From DATEAV01 sp964575425 (GTDB lineage Bacteria; Chloroflexota; Anaerolineae; Anaerolineales; E44-bin32): 48,640 bases of DNA. The notes beneath the pieces are model-generated. The model was not told the origin of the DNA. It was given only the letters and a program-made list of their open reading frames with translations, and made no database searches. A program made the position numbers and the translations under genes. The stretch lies in contig CAZNRD010000025.1 of NCBI GenBank assembly GCA_964575425.1, positions 1-48,640 on the forward strand. The letters are read 5' to 3'. This document shows positions 40,891 through 48,640 of this stretch, piece by piece. Every line of letters begins with the position of its first letter. Positions within the stretch are counted from its first letter, which is position 1.

Positions 40891-42717
40891 TCATTGCCCG
40901 CCCGCCATCGCCGCCCGCACTGCATCCGGCGGGATCTCGAGCAGAGCCACCAACCGCTCGACGACTTCCTGAAACGCCGGCGCGGCGACCACCGACCCCC
41001 AGGGCGAGGTCTCCGGCCGGTCGAGACGAACCAGCACGATGAAGCGCGGATCCGACACCGGTCCCCATCCGATGAACGAGGCCACGGTCCAATGAGGGTC
41101 ATAGCCCAGGCCGGCGGGGATTTGAGCCGTACCGGTCTTGCCCGCCAGCATGTAGCCCGCGACGTTCGCCAGTCGGGTCTCGTTGGCCAGCGACTGGGCC
41201 AGCATCTCGGTGAGGGTGCGGGCCGTCTCGGCGGAAACCGGGCGACCCAGGATAGTCGTCCCCGGCCGGTAGACGCCATTGGGGCCGACGACCTCCCGCA
41301 CCACATGCGGCTGCACCATGACGCCTCCGTTGGCCAGGGCCGATACCGCCGTGATCAGTTGCATCGGCGTCACCGACACACCCTGCCCGAATGCGTTCGT
41401 GCCCAGGTCTGACTCGGTCCAGCGCGGATGGCGCGGGGTTCGCAGTTGGCCCGGGACCTCGCCGGCGAGATCGACTCCGGTGAGACGCCCGATGCCGAAG
41501 TCGGTCAGGTAGTCGTAGAGCAGCTCGGCCCCAAGCTTCTGCGAGGCGACATACGCCAGGCAGACATTGAGCGAGTGCAGCAGGCACCCGACCATCGTCT
41601 GCGGACCCCAGGCCTGGCCGTTCCAGTTGCGGATGACGTGACCCCCAACCTCGATCTGCCCCGTGTCGATGAAGACATCCTCCGGCCGCACCAGCCCCGC
41701 ATCCACCGCCGCGGCCATCACCAACACCTTGAAGGTCGAACCCGGTTCGAACTGCGCGCCGACGGCGGGGTTGATCACCGGCTCTCCCTGATCGGGCTTC
41801 CCTTCACCCGTTCCCTGGCCGCCGGCTCCTGCGAGGTCCTCTTCCTCAAGCCACACCTGGTAGTGGTTCGGATCGAGCTCGGGCACTACGGCGATGGCCA
41901 GGATCTCGCCATTGCGCGGGTCCATGACGATGATCTGTCCGCTGTCGGCGCCGCTGGCGTCGATGGTTTCTCGCAGCACCGTTTCCGCCACCTGCTGCAC
42001 TTCAGCATCCAGCGTGAGGACCAGGTTGACGCCGGCGGGTGGGTCAGCCGGCAGCCTGGCTTCGGGCGGGATCATTGAACGCTGGATGGTGATCGATCTC
42101 CCGGTGAGCCAGTCATCGTAGTAACCCTCGATGCCGAAAAACCCCTTGCCCTCCTGGTTGACAAACCCGAGAACGTGCCCGGCGAATGCTCCGCCCGGAT
42201 ACACCCGGTGCGGTGCGGCGACCAGGTCCAGGCCGCTCAGGTCCGGTGCTTTGGGGTCGGCCAGGAAACTCTCGAGTACGTCGGCCACGGTCTGGTCGAC
42301 GAGGATCGGCCAGCGGCCGGCCCCTCCGTCGTCGCGTGTGAGGCGGATGCGGTAGGGCCCGGCGGCCTTGCGCTTCAAGGTGAGCTGCCCGTACAGGTCA
42401 TCCAGAGGCAGGCTCAGGAGCTGCGAGATCACCTGGGCGATCACCGCCTCGTTGCCGTCCATCTGGCGCAGCTCCACCTCGAGGTAGTACATCGAGGCGT
42501 TCGTCGCCATCAGCACGCCGTCGCGGTCGAAGATCAGGCCGCGCGGTGGCCGCACCTCTTCGGCCAATCCCAGGGGAATCTGGCTGCGCAGGGCGAAGAC
42601 CGGCGCGTAGGGTCCAAACTGCACCCGGATCAGCTGCACCACCAGCCCCAGGGCGACGACCCCGATCGCGATCAAAATGAGGCGGATGCGCCGCCGCACG
42701 ACAGCAAGCGGGATCAC
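40891..42717 (-). CDS. ftsI: Class B penicillin-binding protein, FtsI/PBP2-like transpeptidase
   Basis: This 608-residue septal transpeptidase has an N-terminal membrane helix (IRLILIAIGVVALGLVVQLI), a pedestal domain (about 50-220) with RGLIFDRDGVLMATN, and the transpeptidase domain. The catalytic triad motifs are STFK (Ser327-Lys330), SLN (382-384) and KTG (527-529). It lacks PASTA repeats. The start is GTG 42717 and overlaps the stop of the ftsL-like gene (GTGA). Confidence 0.94.
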   Translation of the reverse strand: MIPLAVVRRRIRLILIAIGVVALGLVVQLIRVQFGPYAPVFALRSQIPLGLAEEVRPPRGLIFDRDGVLMATNASMYYLEVELRQMDGNEAVIAQVISQLLSLPLDDLYGQLTLKRKAAGPYRIRLTRDDGGAGRWPILVDQTVADVLESFLADPKAPDLSGLDLVAAPHRVYPGGAFAGHVLGFVNQEGKGFFGIEGYYDDWLTGRSITIQRSMIPPEARLPADPPAGVNLVLTLDAEVQQVAETVLRETIDASGADSGQIIVMDPRNGEILAIAVVPELDPNHYQVWLEEEDLAGAGGQGTGEGKPDQGEPVINPAVGAQFEPGSTFKVLVMAAAVDAGLVRPEDVFIDTGQIEVGGHVIRNWNGQAWGPQTMVGCLLHSLNVCLAYVASQKLGAELLYDYLTDFGIGRLTGVDLAGEVPGQLRTPRHPRWTESDLGTNAFGQGVSVTPMQLITAVSALANGGVMVQPHVVREVVGPNGVYRPGTTILGRPVSAETARTLTEMLAQSLANETRLANVAGYMLAGKTGTAQIPAGLGYDPHWTVASFIGWGPVSDPRFIVLVRLDRPETSPWGSVVAAPAFQEVVERLVALLEIPPDAVRAAMAGGQ

Positions 42718-43172
42718 GGAGCGCCCTCATCAGCGGCGAGCCAACGGCTGAGCCACTCTCCCCAGGTCTCGGTGAACGCCGGAGAGAGACCGGCCGCCGT
42801 CGAAAGCCTGCTTCCTGGCGGACTGGGTGCGACGAAGTCCGGCGGAGGCGTCCAGCCAGGCACAGCCAGGTATTCGATCTCATCCGGCCGGGCCGGCTGG
42901 AACCCCATGGACGAGGCCCGTTCAAGCAGCCGCTGCGGCGAGGTCATCTGCGCAAGGTGAGTCAGCAACTCCGCATTGCCCCGCTCAAGCTCCGACCGCC
43001 TCTGCCGCAGGACCAAGAGGCGACGACCCGCGTCGGCGACCTCGGCGTTCACCGCCAGGTACATCCCGGCCACGATGAGCAGACCCACAAGGGGCAGCGC
43101 GACGCCTCCCGTCAGGCGCACCTGGAGTCGCCAGGGTGCCTGGCGGAACGCGGGCTTGCGGCGGCCGATCAA
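42714..43172 (-). CDS. FtsL/DivIC-like septum protein
   Basis: This protein of about 152 residues has a basic N-terminus, one membrane helix (VALPLVGLLIVAGMYLAV) and a leucine-zipper-like coiled coil (VADAGRRLLVLRQRRSELERGNAELLTHL), the FtsL plan. A proline-rich linker and an extra Trp-containing tail (SPAFTETWGEWLSRWL) follow, longer than most FtsL. Its position between rsmH and ftsI is the classical ftsL position. TTG 43172 with GAGGGAGAG upstream is the likely start; a TTG at 43190 is possible. Confidence 0.75.
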   Translation of the reverse strand: MIGRRKPAFRQAPWRLQVRLTGGVALPLVGLLIVAGMYLAVNAEVADAGRRLLVLRQRRSELERGNAELLTHLAQMTSPQRLLERASSMGFQPARPDEIEYLAVPGWTPPPDFVAPSPPGSRLSTAAGLSPAFTETWGEWLSRWLAADEGAP

Positions 43173-43202
43173 GATCTCTCCCTCTCGCAAAGGCTTTCTA
43201 CC

Positions 43203-44171
<969 letters not shown>

Positions 44172-44174
44172 AGC

Positions 44175-44612
44175 CTACCCCGCGGAGAGATCGAATTCGG
44201 TAAAGCGCCTGGCGTTGGACTCCGGATCGGTGACGGAAGCCAACTCACTGCTCCAGGCGGCGGCGTTCCAAATCTCGAAGTACTCCCCGGCACCGACGAT
44301 CGTGGTATCGCCATCAAGACCCGCGTACTGGCGCAAGAACGGCGGGATCAGGATGCGGCCAGTGCTGTCGAGCGTGACTTCGGTGGCCCCGCCGAAGATG
44401 ACACGCCGGATGGCGCGCGCTTCGGGGTTGGTCGCGGTGAGCATCGAGGCTCGCTGTGCCAGCCGCTGGAAGTTTTCGGTGGTGTAGACGAACAGGTTCT
44501 GGTCGAAACCCTGGGTAATGTAAGCGCCCTGCGCGAGTTGGGCGCGGAAGCGCACAGGGATGGTCAGGCGGCCCTTGGCATCGATGGTATGCGTGTATTG
44601 GCCCAGGAACAT
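44175..44612 (-). CDS. mraZ: Transcriptional regulator MraZ
   Basis: This 145-residue protein has two AbrB-type units, each with a D-x-x-GR motif (DAKGRLTIPVRFR at residues 11-23 and DSTGRILIPPFLR near 80). It self-assembles into a ring and represses its own operon by binding repeated GTGGG boxes. Such boxes lie immediately upstream. No strong Shine-Dalgarno is seen before ATG 44612, possibly keeping its level low. Confidence 0.96.
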   Translation of the reverse strand: MFLGQYTHTIDAKGRLTIPVRFRAQLAQGAYITQGFDQNLFVYTTENFQRLAQRASMLTATNPEARAIRRVIFGGATEVTLDSTGRILIPPFLRQYAGLDGDTTIVGAGEYFEIWNAAAWSSELASVTDPESNARRFTEFDLSAG

Positions 44613-44638
44613 GCGTTCTATCCGTTGCCTTCATGCGC

Positions 44639-44662
44639 GGGACGCCGGTTGCTCGGCGTCCC
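44639..44662 (-). promoter_or_regulatory. Leader hairpin of the mraZ operon overlapping the last MraZ box
   Basis: A 9-bp perfect stem (44639-44647 with 44654-44662) with a 6-nt loop lies in the 5' leader, 27 bp before the mraZ start codon. It shares bases 44660-44662 with the promoter-distal MraZ box. Confidence 0.55.
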
Positions 44663-44694
44663 ACAAGCCCCCACTCTTCCCCACAAGTGCCCAC
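44660..44694 (-). promoter_or_regulatory. MraZ-box operator: four GTGGG repeats at 10-bp spacing
   Basis: On the minus strand GTGGG occurs at 44690-44694, 44680-44684, 44670-44674 and 44660-44664, exactly 10 bp apart. TGGG-type boxes at 10-bp spacing are the known operator of MraZ. The block begins directly downstream of the -10 box, so the protein bound here would cover the transcript start. Confidence 0.88.
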
Positions 44695-44724
44695 AGTATA
44701 TATCACAGTTTCGATTATGCGCAA
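44695..44724 (-). promoter_or_regulatory. Promoter of the dcw operon (Pmra)
   Basis: On the minus strand TTGCGC (44719-44724) and TATACT (44695-44700) are 18 bp apart. The expected start near 44688 lies within the MraZ boxes. Confidence 0.65.
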
Positions 44725-44956
44725 TAGGCATGGGAAACGGGCCGAAGCAGTACCTTCGTCCTACCTATCGCCAGGGGCCCGCGCATGCGCCACCCCCACA
44801 TCATGGGCGCGCGCACATGTTTCCATGATGGCACTGATGTGGTCAAAGGCAGATAGATCGGAAGGGGGCGCCGTTCGCGGAAAGCCGCTGGACATTTCGG
44901 GGCAAAGGGGGTACGGCGCGGATGCTGCCAGATGCTGTCACTCCGGCCGAAATGGA
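44725..44956. other. Intergenic region between rnpB and the dcw promoter, with two alternative stem-loops
   Basis: No gene is seen. CATCATGG (44799-44806) can pair with CCATGATG (44823-44830), and CCACATCA (44796-44803) with TGATGTGG (44835-44842). The left arms overlap, so the two 8-bp stems exclude each other. Confidence 0.4.
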
Positions 44957-44983
44957 GCGGCCCCGGGTTTCCTCCGGGGCCGC
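44957..44983 (-). terminator. Terminator of rnpB
   Basis: A perfect 10-bp stem, GCGGCCCCGG (44957-44966) with CCGGGGCCGC (44974-44983), and a 7-nt loop. On the minus strand it is followed by a short T-containing stretch. It lies about ten bases beyond the estimated RNA 3' end. Confidence 0.7.
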
Positions 44984-44993
44984 ATACTGCCTG

Positions 44994-45426
44994 CGGTCAG
45001 CCTGTAAGCCGCGTTCTGTCCTGTCGGGAGCGGTTTACGGGCTGCCTTGGGCACGCCCGGAGGCGACCCTTCATCCCGCCAAGCCCGACATGGGCGATCA
45101 TCTCTCTGGGCCGCACGTTGCCGTGCGGCTCGAGCAGCCTACCCGGGGCTCAAGGGGTGCGAGCAACACCTCGCCTGCTAGCGGGCTTCGCCCCTGCTTG
45201 GCCTTGCTCCCGGTGGGGGTTGCCTGGCCGCCGACATTGCTGCCGACGCCGGTGGTCTCTTACGCCACCTTTTCACCCTTGCCCCAGCCTTGCCTGGGGC
45301 GGTTGTTTTCTGTGGCCCTGTCCGAGGGTTGCCCCTCCCGGGCGTTACCCGGCACCGTGCTCTGCGGAGCGCGGACTTTCCTCGGGCGCACACGGCGCCC
45401 GCGATCGCCCGGCCAACCGACAAGCA
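44994..45426 (-). ncRNA. rnpB: RNase P RNA, bacterial type A
   Basis: On the minus strand this is the catalytic RNA that trims tRNA precursors. The conserved core (AGGAAAGTCCGCGC, near 45370-45385) and the CACGGTGCCGGGTAACGCCC block follow it. The 3' region includes ACAGAACGCGGCTTAC near 45005-45020. A terminal helix can be drawn between GTCGGTT (45415-45421) and GGCTGAC (44996-45002). The length is about 430 nt. The ends are estimates from the promoter and the terminal helix and could move by several bases. Confidence 0.93.
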
Positions 45427-45432
45427 ACTCTC

Positions 45433-45461
45433 ATCTTACCCGGCACAGGCGCTTTCGTCAA
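45433..45461 (-). promoter_or_regulatory. Promoter of rnpB
   Basis: On the minus strand TTGACG (45456-45461) and TAAGAT (45433-45438) are exactly 17 bp apart, placing the start near 45426. Confidence 0.8.
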
Positions 45462-45517
45462 TTGCCATTGCGGCGTCACGGCGTCGACCCGTTAACGCCA
45501 GTCTAATCTTCATCCCC

Positions 45518-45546
45518 TTGTCTTCTTATGGTCCACTGGATATAAT
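45518..45546 (+). promoter_or_regulatory. Promoter of the FmdB-like gene
   Basis: TTGTCT (45518-45523) and TATAAT (45541-45546) are 17 bp apart. The start near 45553 precedes the GAGGG site before ATG 45570. Confidence 0.75.
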
Positions 45547-45569
45547 GCGGCACCTGAGGGAAGAGAGCC

Positions 45570-45848
45570 ATGCCGGTCTACACGTACCGTTGTGAAAACT
45601 GTGGTGTCCAGTTCGATCGCATACAGCGATACGAGGATCCGGTCCTCACCCGCTGCCCGGAATGTGGGCGCGAGTCGCTGCGCAAGGTCTTCCTGCCAAT
45701 CGGGATCGTCTTCAAGGGCTCGGGCTTCTATGCCACCGACCACCGCTCGGCCTCGGGCCAGGGGTCAGCGCGCAAGGCCGACAAGGCTGAGGGCAACGGC
45801 AAGGCCTCCGGCGAGGGCAAGGCCTCGGGATCAGCCGACGACGAATGA
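45570..45848 (+). CDS. FmdB-family zinc ribbon protein
   Basis: This 92-residue protein has the N-terminal zinc ribbon of the FmdB/CxxC_CxxC_SSSS family: YTYRCENCGVQFD with CENC, then TRCPECGRESLRKVF with CPEC. The second half is Gly-, Ala-, Lys- and Ser-rich and probably disordered (KADKAEGNGKASGEGKASG). The family's function is not known; a regulatory role has been proposed for some members. It is a single-gene unit between its own promoter and a terminator. Confidence 0.88.
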   Translation: MPVYTYRCENCGVQFDRIQRYEDPVLTRCPECGRESLRKVFLPIGIVFKGSGFYATDHRSASGQGSARKADKAEGNGKASGEGKASGSADDE

Positions 45849-45863
45849 GTGCCTGAGAAGCAG

Positions 45864-45890
45864 ACGGAGCCTGGCTGCGCCAGGCTCCGT
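45864..45890. terminator. Strong hairpin after the FmdB-like gene
   Basis: A 12-bp perfect stem, ACGGAGCCTGGC with GCCAGGCTCCGT, and a 3-nt loop, followed by TCGTTTCC. It lies between convergent genes and could serve both. Confidence 0.75.
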
Positions 45891-45916
45891 TCGTTTCCAC
45901 CCTCGCAACACGGCAG

Positions 45917-46219
45917 CTACATCTGAAAGCCGCCGCTGGCGTGCACGATCTTGTAGGAAAAGTTTGTGACGAATTCCATCAGCCGCTCGCGCAGATTCCG
46001 CCACTCTGCCGTCGAGAGAGCGGCATTCATCTGCTGCACCGTCTCGGTCATCCCACCAGTCAGAATCTGGGGGCGTTGGCCGTAGGTGGTCAGCCAGGCC
46101 TCGGTGGGCTGGATACCGAGGCGCTGCATCCCTGGCACGAACTCTCGGCCGACGAACTCGAAGTATTCCTGCTCCCGGCCCGGGACGACATCCCAAGTCA
46201 TCAGCAGCTTGACGCTCAT
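45917..46219 (-). CDS. Uncharacterised 100-residue protein, possible dimeric alpha/beta-barrel fold
   Basis: I do not recognise the exact family. The pattern MSVKLLMTWDVVPGREQEYFEFVGREFVPGMQ, then EAWLTTYGQRPQILTGGMTETVQQM, and RERLMEFVTNFSYKIV fits a ferredoxin-like dimeric barrel, as in NIPSNAP-like or monooxygenase-like small proteins. There is no obvious catalytic residue. It lies 29 bp downstream of the metallo-hydrolase stop on the same strand and may be co-transcribed with it. Confidence 0.7.
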   Translation of the reverse strand: MSVKLLMTWDVVPGREQEYFEFVGREFVPGMQRLGIQPTEAWLTTYGQRPQILTGGMTETVQQMNAALSTAEWRNLRERLMEFVTNFSYKIVHASGGFQM

Positions 46220-46248
46220 CCCATCAACCGCCCTTCGCTCGCCCGCGC

Positions 46249-46890
46249 TCAGCCTCGACCGGGTTCCAGGACGACCACCTGGGTCTCTTCCGTCAGATCG
46301 CTCTTCGTGACTTTCAGCTCGGGTTGGGGGCGGACGTCCTTGATGCCCATCTCCGCGAGAAAGCGCGTGACGCCGCCCAGCTTGAGCTCAACCTGTCCCG
46401 TCTTGTAGTGCATGGGAACAACGATCGACGGTTCGATCAAGCTGATGACTTCAGCCGCCTGGGACGGTGAGAGGGAAGTGCCACCGCCCACCGGCACCAA
46501 CGCGATGTCCACAGCGCCTATGTCCTCGATCTGGGCCTGAGTCGGCACCTGAGCAATGCCGCCGAGGTGAGCCACGGTCAGGCCGCCGTAGTCGCACACG
46601 TAGAGTGTGTTCGGCCTGCCGTTGCGCCTGCCCTTCCGTTCGCCGGTGGGGATGCCGGTGATGAATGTGCCGCCGATCTCGTATTCGCCAGGGCCGGTGA
46701 TGACGCGACGCTCGCCGCGTACGCCCTTCGAGTAGTTCCGCTCCGGGGCGTCGTGGCTGATGGTCACCACGTCCGCCTTGAGCTTGAGCGTGCCCAGGCC
46801 GAGGCTGGGGTCATACGGGTCCGTCACGACGCTGGCAAAGCCGCGCTCGCTCAGCCGGAAACACGACAGCCCATACCAGACGATCTCCAT
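46249..46890 (-). CDS. Metallo-beta-lactamase-fold protein with a reduced metal motif
   Basis: This 213-residue protein resembles the Lactamase_B_3 / UPF0173-like group: EIVWYGLSCFRLSE at the start, TITGPGEYEIGG in the middle, VAHLGGIAQ, VPVGGG and VVPMHYKTG near the end. The classical HxHxDH is replaced by ISHDAPERN (near residue 45), so one or both metals may not bind as usual. Start 46890 has GGAGGGG upstream. It sits just upstream of a 100-residue unknown on the same strand. Confidence 0.78.
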   Translation of the reverse strand: MEIVWYGLSCFRLSERGFASVVTDPYDPSLGLGTLKLKADVVTISHDAPERNYSKGVRGERRVITGPGEYEIGGTFITGIPTGERKGRRNGRPNTLYVCDYGGLTVAHLGGIAQVPTQAQIEDIGAVDIALVPVGGGTSLSPSQAAEVISLIEPSIVVPMHYKTGQVELKLGGVTRFLAEMGIKDVRPQPELKVTKSDLTEETQVVVLEPGRG

Positions 46891-46912
46891 GGCCCCTCCA
46901 GACTCCAACGCG

Positions 46913-46918
46913 ATTATA
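46913..46918 (-). promoter_or_regulatory. -10 box of the metallo-hydrolase gene
   Basis: TATAAT on the minus strand, 23 bp before the start codon. No convincing -35. Confidence 0.5.
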
Positions 46919-46972
46919 CCCGACCGCGAGATCGGGGCGAGGGCACCAACGGCGCGCCTCCGCCCGGCCACG

Positions 46973-46978
46973 TATAAT
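46973..46978 (+). promoter_or_regulatory. -10 box predicting a leaderless transcript
   Basis: TATAAT lies seven bases before the GTG at 46986, with no -35 match and no ribosome site. Confidence 0.45.
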
Positions 46979-46985
46979 CTTGCGC

Positions 46986-47762
46986 GTGGGCACCGAGGCG
47001 CGAGGTTTCAGCACTCTGCTCTTGGGGGACGGCAGGATCGAGGAACTCCCGGCAGGCCGCATGCGCCTGGTCTTGCCGCCCGTCTGCAAGGATTACGCGG
47101 ACGCACAGATCGATGACACGCAGAGGCTGCCGCGGCGGCGTTTCCGCTGGTCACCGCCGCTGCTTCTGACGGTCCAGGCGCGCGCCTCAAGCGCTGCCCC
47201 CGTCGGCACGCTGGGCTTCGGTTTCTGGAATGACCCCTTCACGTTCTCTCTGGGTCAGGGAGGCGCCGCGCGGCGGCTTCCGGCTCCTCCGCGAGCGATC
47301 TGGTTCTTCTACGGTTCGCCGCCTAACGACTTCGCCTTTTGCCCCGGCAGCCCCGGCTGCGGCTGGAAGGCCATGTCCCTCTCCGGGCCGCATGTGCCAT
47401 CTCTTGTCGTCCTTCCGGCTGCGGCAGCGGCTGTCGCGTTGAGCCGGGTGCCGCTGGCCCGGCGCTTCGTGCTCCGTGCTGCGTTGGCCTCCATCCGGGC
47501 CAGTGAGCAGGTCCTGCCGGTCGCGCTTGACGGGTGGCACGAGTATGGCCTGGAATGGCGCCCGTGCGAAGCCCTCTTCCGCGTCGATGGTAGGGTCGTG
47601 CTGGCTGCGCACAATCCCCCGCCCCCGCCGCTCGGGTTCATCGCCTGGATCGACAACCAGTATGCCGTCGTGTCTCCGGAGAAGGGCTTTGGCTTCGGCG
47701 TGCTCCCCACGGCTGATGCGCAGTGGCTGGAGATTCGCGACCTGCGCTTGGAAGCGTTGTGA
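46986..47762 (+). CDS. Concanavalin A-like (GH16-related) fold protein, probably non-catalytic
   Basis: This 258-residue protein has the beta-sandwich features of GH16/LamG proteins: LTVQARASSAAPVGTLGFGFWND, then PRAIWFFYGSPPNDF, then VALDGWHEYGLEWRPCEALFRVDGRVVLA and PPLGFIAWIDNQYAVV. The GH16 catalytic motif (E-x-D-x-x-E) is not present, so hydrolase activity is unlikely. There is no clear signal peptide. A GTG at 46986 is chosen because the -10 at 46973 predicts a start right there; a TTG at 46980 is possible. Confidence 0.7.
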   Translation: MGTEARGFSTLLLGDGRIEELPAGRMRLVLPPVCKDYADAQIDDTQRLPRRRFRWSPPLLLTVQARASSAAPVGTLGFGFWNDPFTFSLGQGGAARRLPAPPRAIWFFYGSPPNDFAFCPGSPGCGWKAMSLSGPHVPSLVVLPAAAAAVALSRVPLARRFVLRAALASIRASEQVLPVALDGWHEYGLEWRPCEALFRVDGRVVLAAHNPPPPPLGFIAWIDNQYAVVSPEKGFGFGVLPTADAQWLEIRDLRLEAL

Positions 47763-47889
47763 CGCAGATGCCGGCGGCCAATTCCTGCCACGGCAAGGCG
47801 GGTCGATCCAGCGATTTGACGGCGCGCATTCCCGCCTCAGCGATGGGCACACCGCGTCGGTCCTGGCAAGGTAGGTGAATTTGGAGGCG

Positions 47890-48447
47890 CTAGCCCAGGT
47901 GGGACCAGAGCACCCGGAACCCGATCGCCAACAGGATCAGCCCGCCGAGGATCTCCATCCTCTTGCCGAACAGCTTCCCCAATCGACCGCCGAGCAGGCT
48001 GCCCAGCAGCCCGAGCGCGGCGGAGGCCAGCCCGATGGCCAGAGCTGCCGGCAGGATGTTCCCGTGCAGCAGCGCCAGGCTCAGTCCCACGGCTGCGGCA
48101 TCGATGCTCGTCGCCACGCAGATGATGATCAGGCTGACCCCGCGCGTTGGATCGCTCGTGCGCGGCGCCGCCTCTGGCATCAACCCCGATCGAATCATGC
48201 GCAGGCCGACCACGGACAGAAGGATCATGGCGACCCAGTGATCCACAGCGGAGATGAGGTGGATCAATCCCGAGCCCCCCACCCAGCCCAGGAGCGTCAT
48301 CCCCGCCTGGAACAGGCCACAGTGGAAGGCGACGCGGAACATCGGGCGGACTCCGGCGGCGTATCCCCCGGATCCGATGCCCAGCGAGACGGCGAAGACG
48401 TCCATCGCCAGGCCAATCGCTATCAACGCGATCCCGAGCGCGTCCAT
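47890..48447 (-). CDS. mntP: Manganese efflux pump MntP
   Basis: This 185-residue membrane protein with six predicted helices exports Mn(II). Conserved acidic helices are IAIGLAMDVFAVSLGIG near the start and VATSIDAAAVGLSLAL in the second half. The halves are internally similar, as in the family. ATG 48447 is preferred to an upstream TTG at 48462. No yybP-ykoY riboswitch was found in the 100-bp leader. Confidence 0.92.
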   Translation of the reverse strand: MDALGIALIAIGLAMDVFAVSLGIGSGGYAAGVRPMFRVAFHCGLFQAGMTLLGWVGGSGLIHLISAVDHWVAMILLSVVGLRMIRSGLMPEAAPRTSDPTRGVSLIIICVATSIDAAAVGLSLALLHGNILPAALAIGLASAALGLLGSLLGGRLGKLFGKRMEILGGLILLAIGFRVLWSHLG

Positions 48448-48528
48448 GATTGTCCGCCCCAATCGGGTAGATTATGGACCAGGCGCGAGGCCATGTCACC
48501 TGCCGAATGACGCAGGCTGGCCCGTTGC

Positions 48529-48557
48529 TTGACACCCTTCCACGGCCTGGGTACAAT
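48529..48557 (+). promoter_or_regulatory. Promoter of tRNA-Phe
   Basis: Perfect TTGACA (48529-48534) and TACAAT (48552-48557) with a 17-bp spacer, eleven bases before the mature tRNA. Confidence 0.8.
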
Positions 48558-48567
48558 GCCGCCGAAT

Positions 48568-48640
48568 GCCGAGATAGCTCAGTTGGTAGAGCACGCGACT
48601 GAAAATCGCGGTGTCGCCAGTTCGATTCTGGCTCTCGGCA
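48568..48640 (+). tRNA. tRNA-Phe (anticodon GAA)
   Basis: The acceptor stem GCCGAGA (48568-48574) pairs with TCTCGGC (48633-48639). The anticodon stem is CGCGA/TCGCG around CTGAAAA, with GAA at 48601-48603. The T loop is TTCGATT. The discriminator A is the last base in the window, so an encoded CCA, if any, lies outside. Confidence 0.97.

Noticed and set aside
44922..45506. Open frames reading through the rnpB locus
   Set aside because: This is the RNase P RNA gene on the opposite strand with its own promoter and terminator; cell-wall hydrolase-like artefact proteins are often annotated here.
48463..48567. A yybP-ykoY manganese riboswitch upstream of mntP
   Set aside because: The leader is only about 100 bp and I could not see the expected paired core; it mostly holds the tRNA-Phe promoter.

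Overview
The window is about 48.6 kb of GC-rich bacterial chromosome, probably from a member of the Chloroflexota (Anaerolineae-like) and probably from an assembled environmental genome. The assignment is an inference. It rests on a class II (B12-dependent) ribonucleotide reductase with NrdR, a tungsten-type aldehyde:ferredoxin oxidoreductase with MoaD-like partners, a Gram-positive-like division/cell-wall cluster with unusual MurG motifs, a GH57 branching enzyme, and sigma70-like promoters with TATAAT -10 boxes. No phage, transposon, CRISPR array or defence island is visible. The content is overwhelmingly housekeeping.

Layout. 1-3.1 kb (+): a strong promoter and structured leader precede an aldehyde ferredoxin oxidoreductase interrupted by one frameshift, followed by two MoaD/ThiS-like proteins. 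3.6 kb: tRNA-Arg(CCG). 3.7-8.9 kb (-): GH57 branching enzyme, glycogen synthase, 4-alpha-glucanotransferase and a small phosphodiesterase form a glycogen module. 9.2-12.3 kb (-): acyl-CoA dehydrogenase, etfB and etfA form a beta-oxidation electron-transfer operon. 12.6-22.5 kb (+): a secreted TPR protein, a lipoprotein, YqeY, a membrane HD phosphodiesterase, YbeY, DgkA, a GAF-rich histidine kinase, endonuclease IV and a uracil-DNA glycosylase. 22.8-26.6 kb (-): deoxynucleoside kinase, class II ribonucleotide reductase and NrdR, i.e. dNTP supply.

26.9-44.7 kb (-): a nearly gapless dcw operon in the order mraZ, rsmH, ftsL-like, ftsI, murF, mraY, a 120-aa unknown, murD, ftsW, murG, a CvpA-like protein, murC, a 68-aa unknown, murB, ddl, ftsQ, ftsA, ftsZ. 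Most junctions are 4-base ATGA/GTGA overlaps. It starts from a promoter whose +1 region holds four GTGGG repeats at exact 10-bp spacing (MraZ boxes). murE is missing.

45.0-48.6 kb: the RNase P RNA gene (-) with its own promoter and terminator, an FmdB-type zinc ribbon protein, a small unknown, a divergent metallo-beta-lactamase-fold protein, a concanavalin-fold protein, MntP and tRNA-Phe(GAA), which runs to the window edge.

The items most worth checking are the AOR frameshift and its structured leader, the MraZ operator with an overlapping hairpin, the departures from consensus in MurG, the missing murE with two unknown small proteins embedded in the operon, and two probable leaderless transcripts. 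I did not find a clearly new system.
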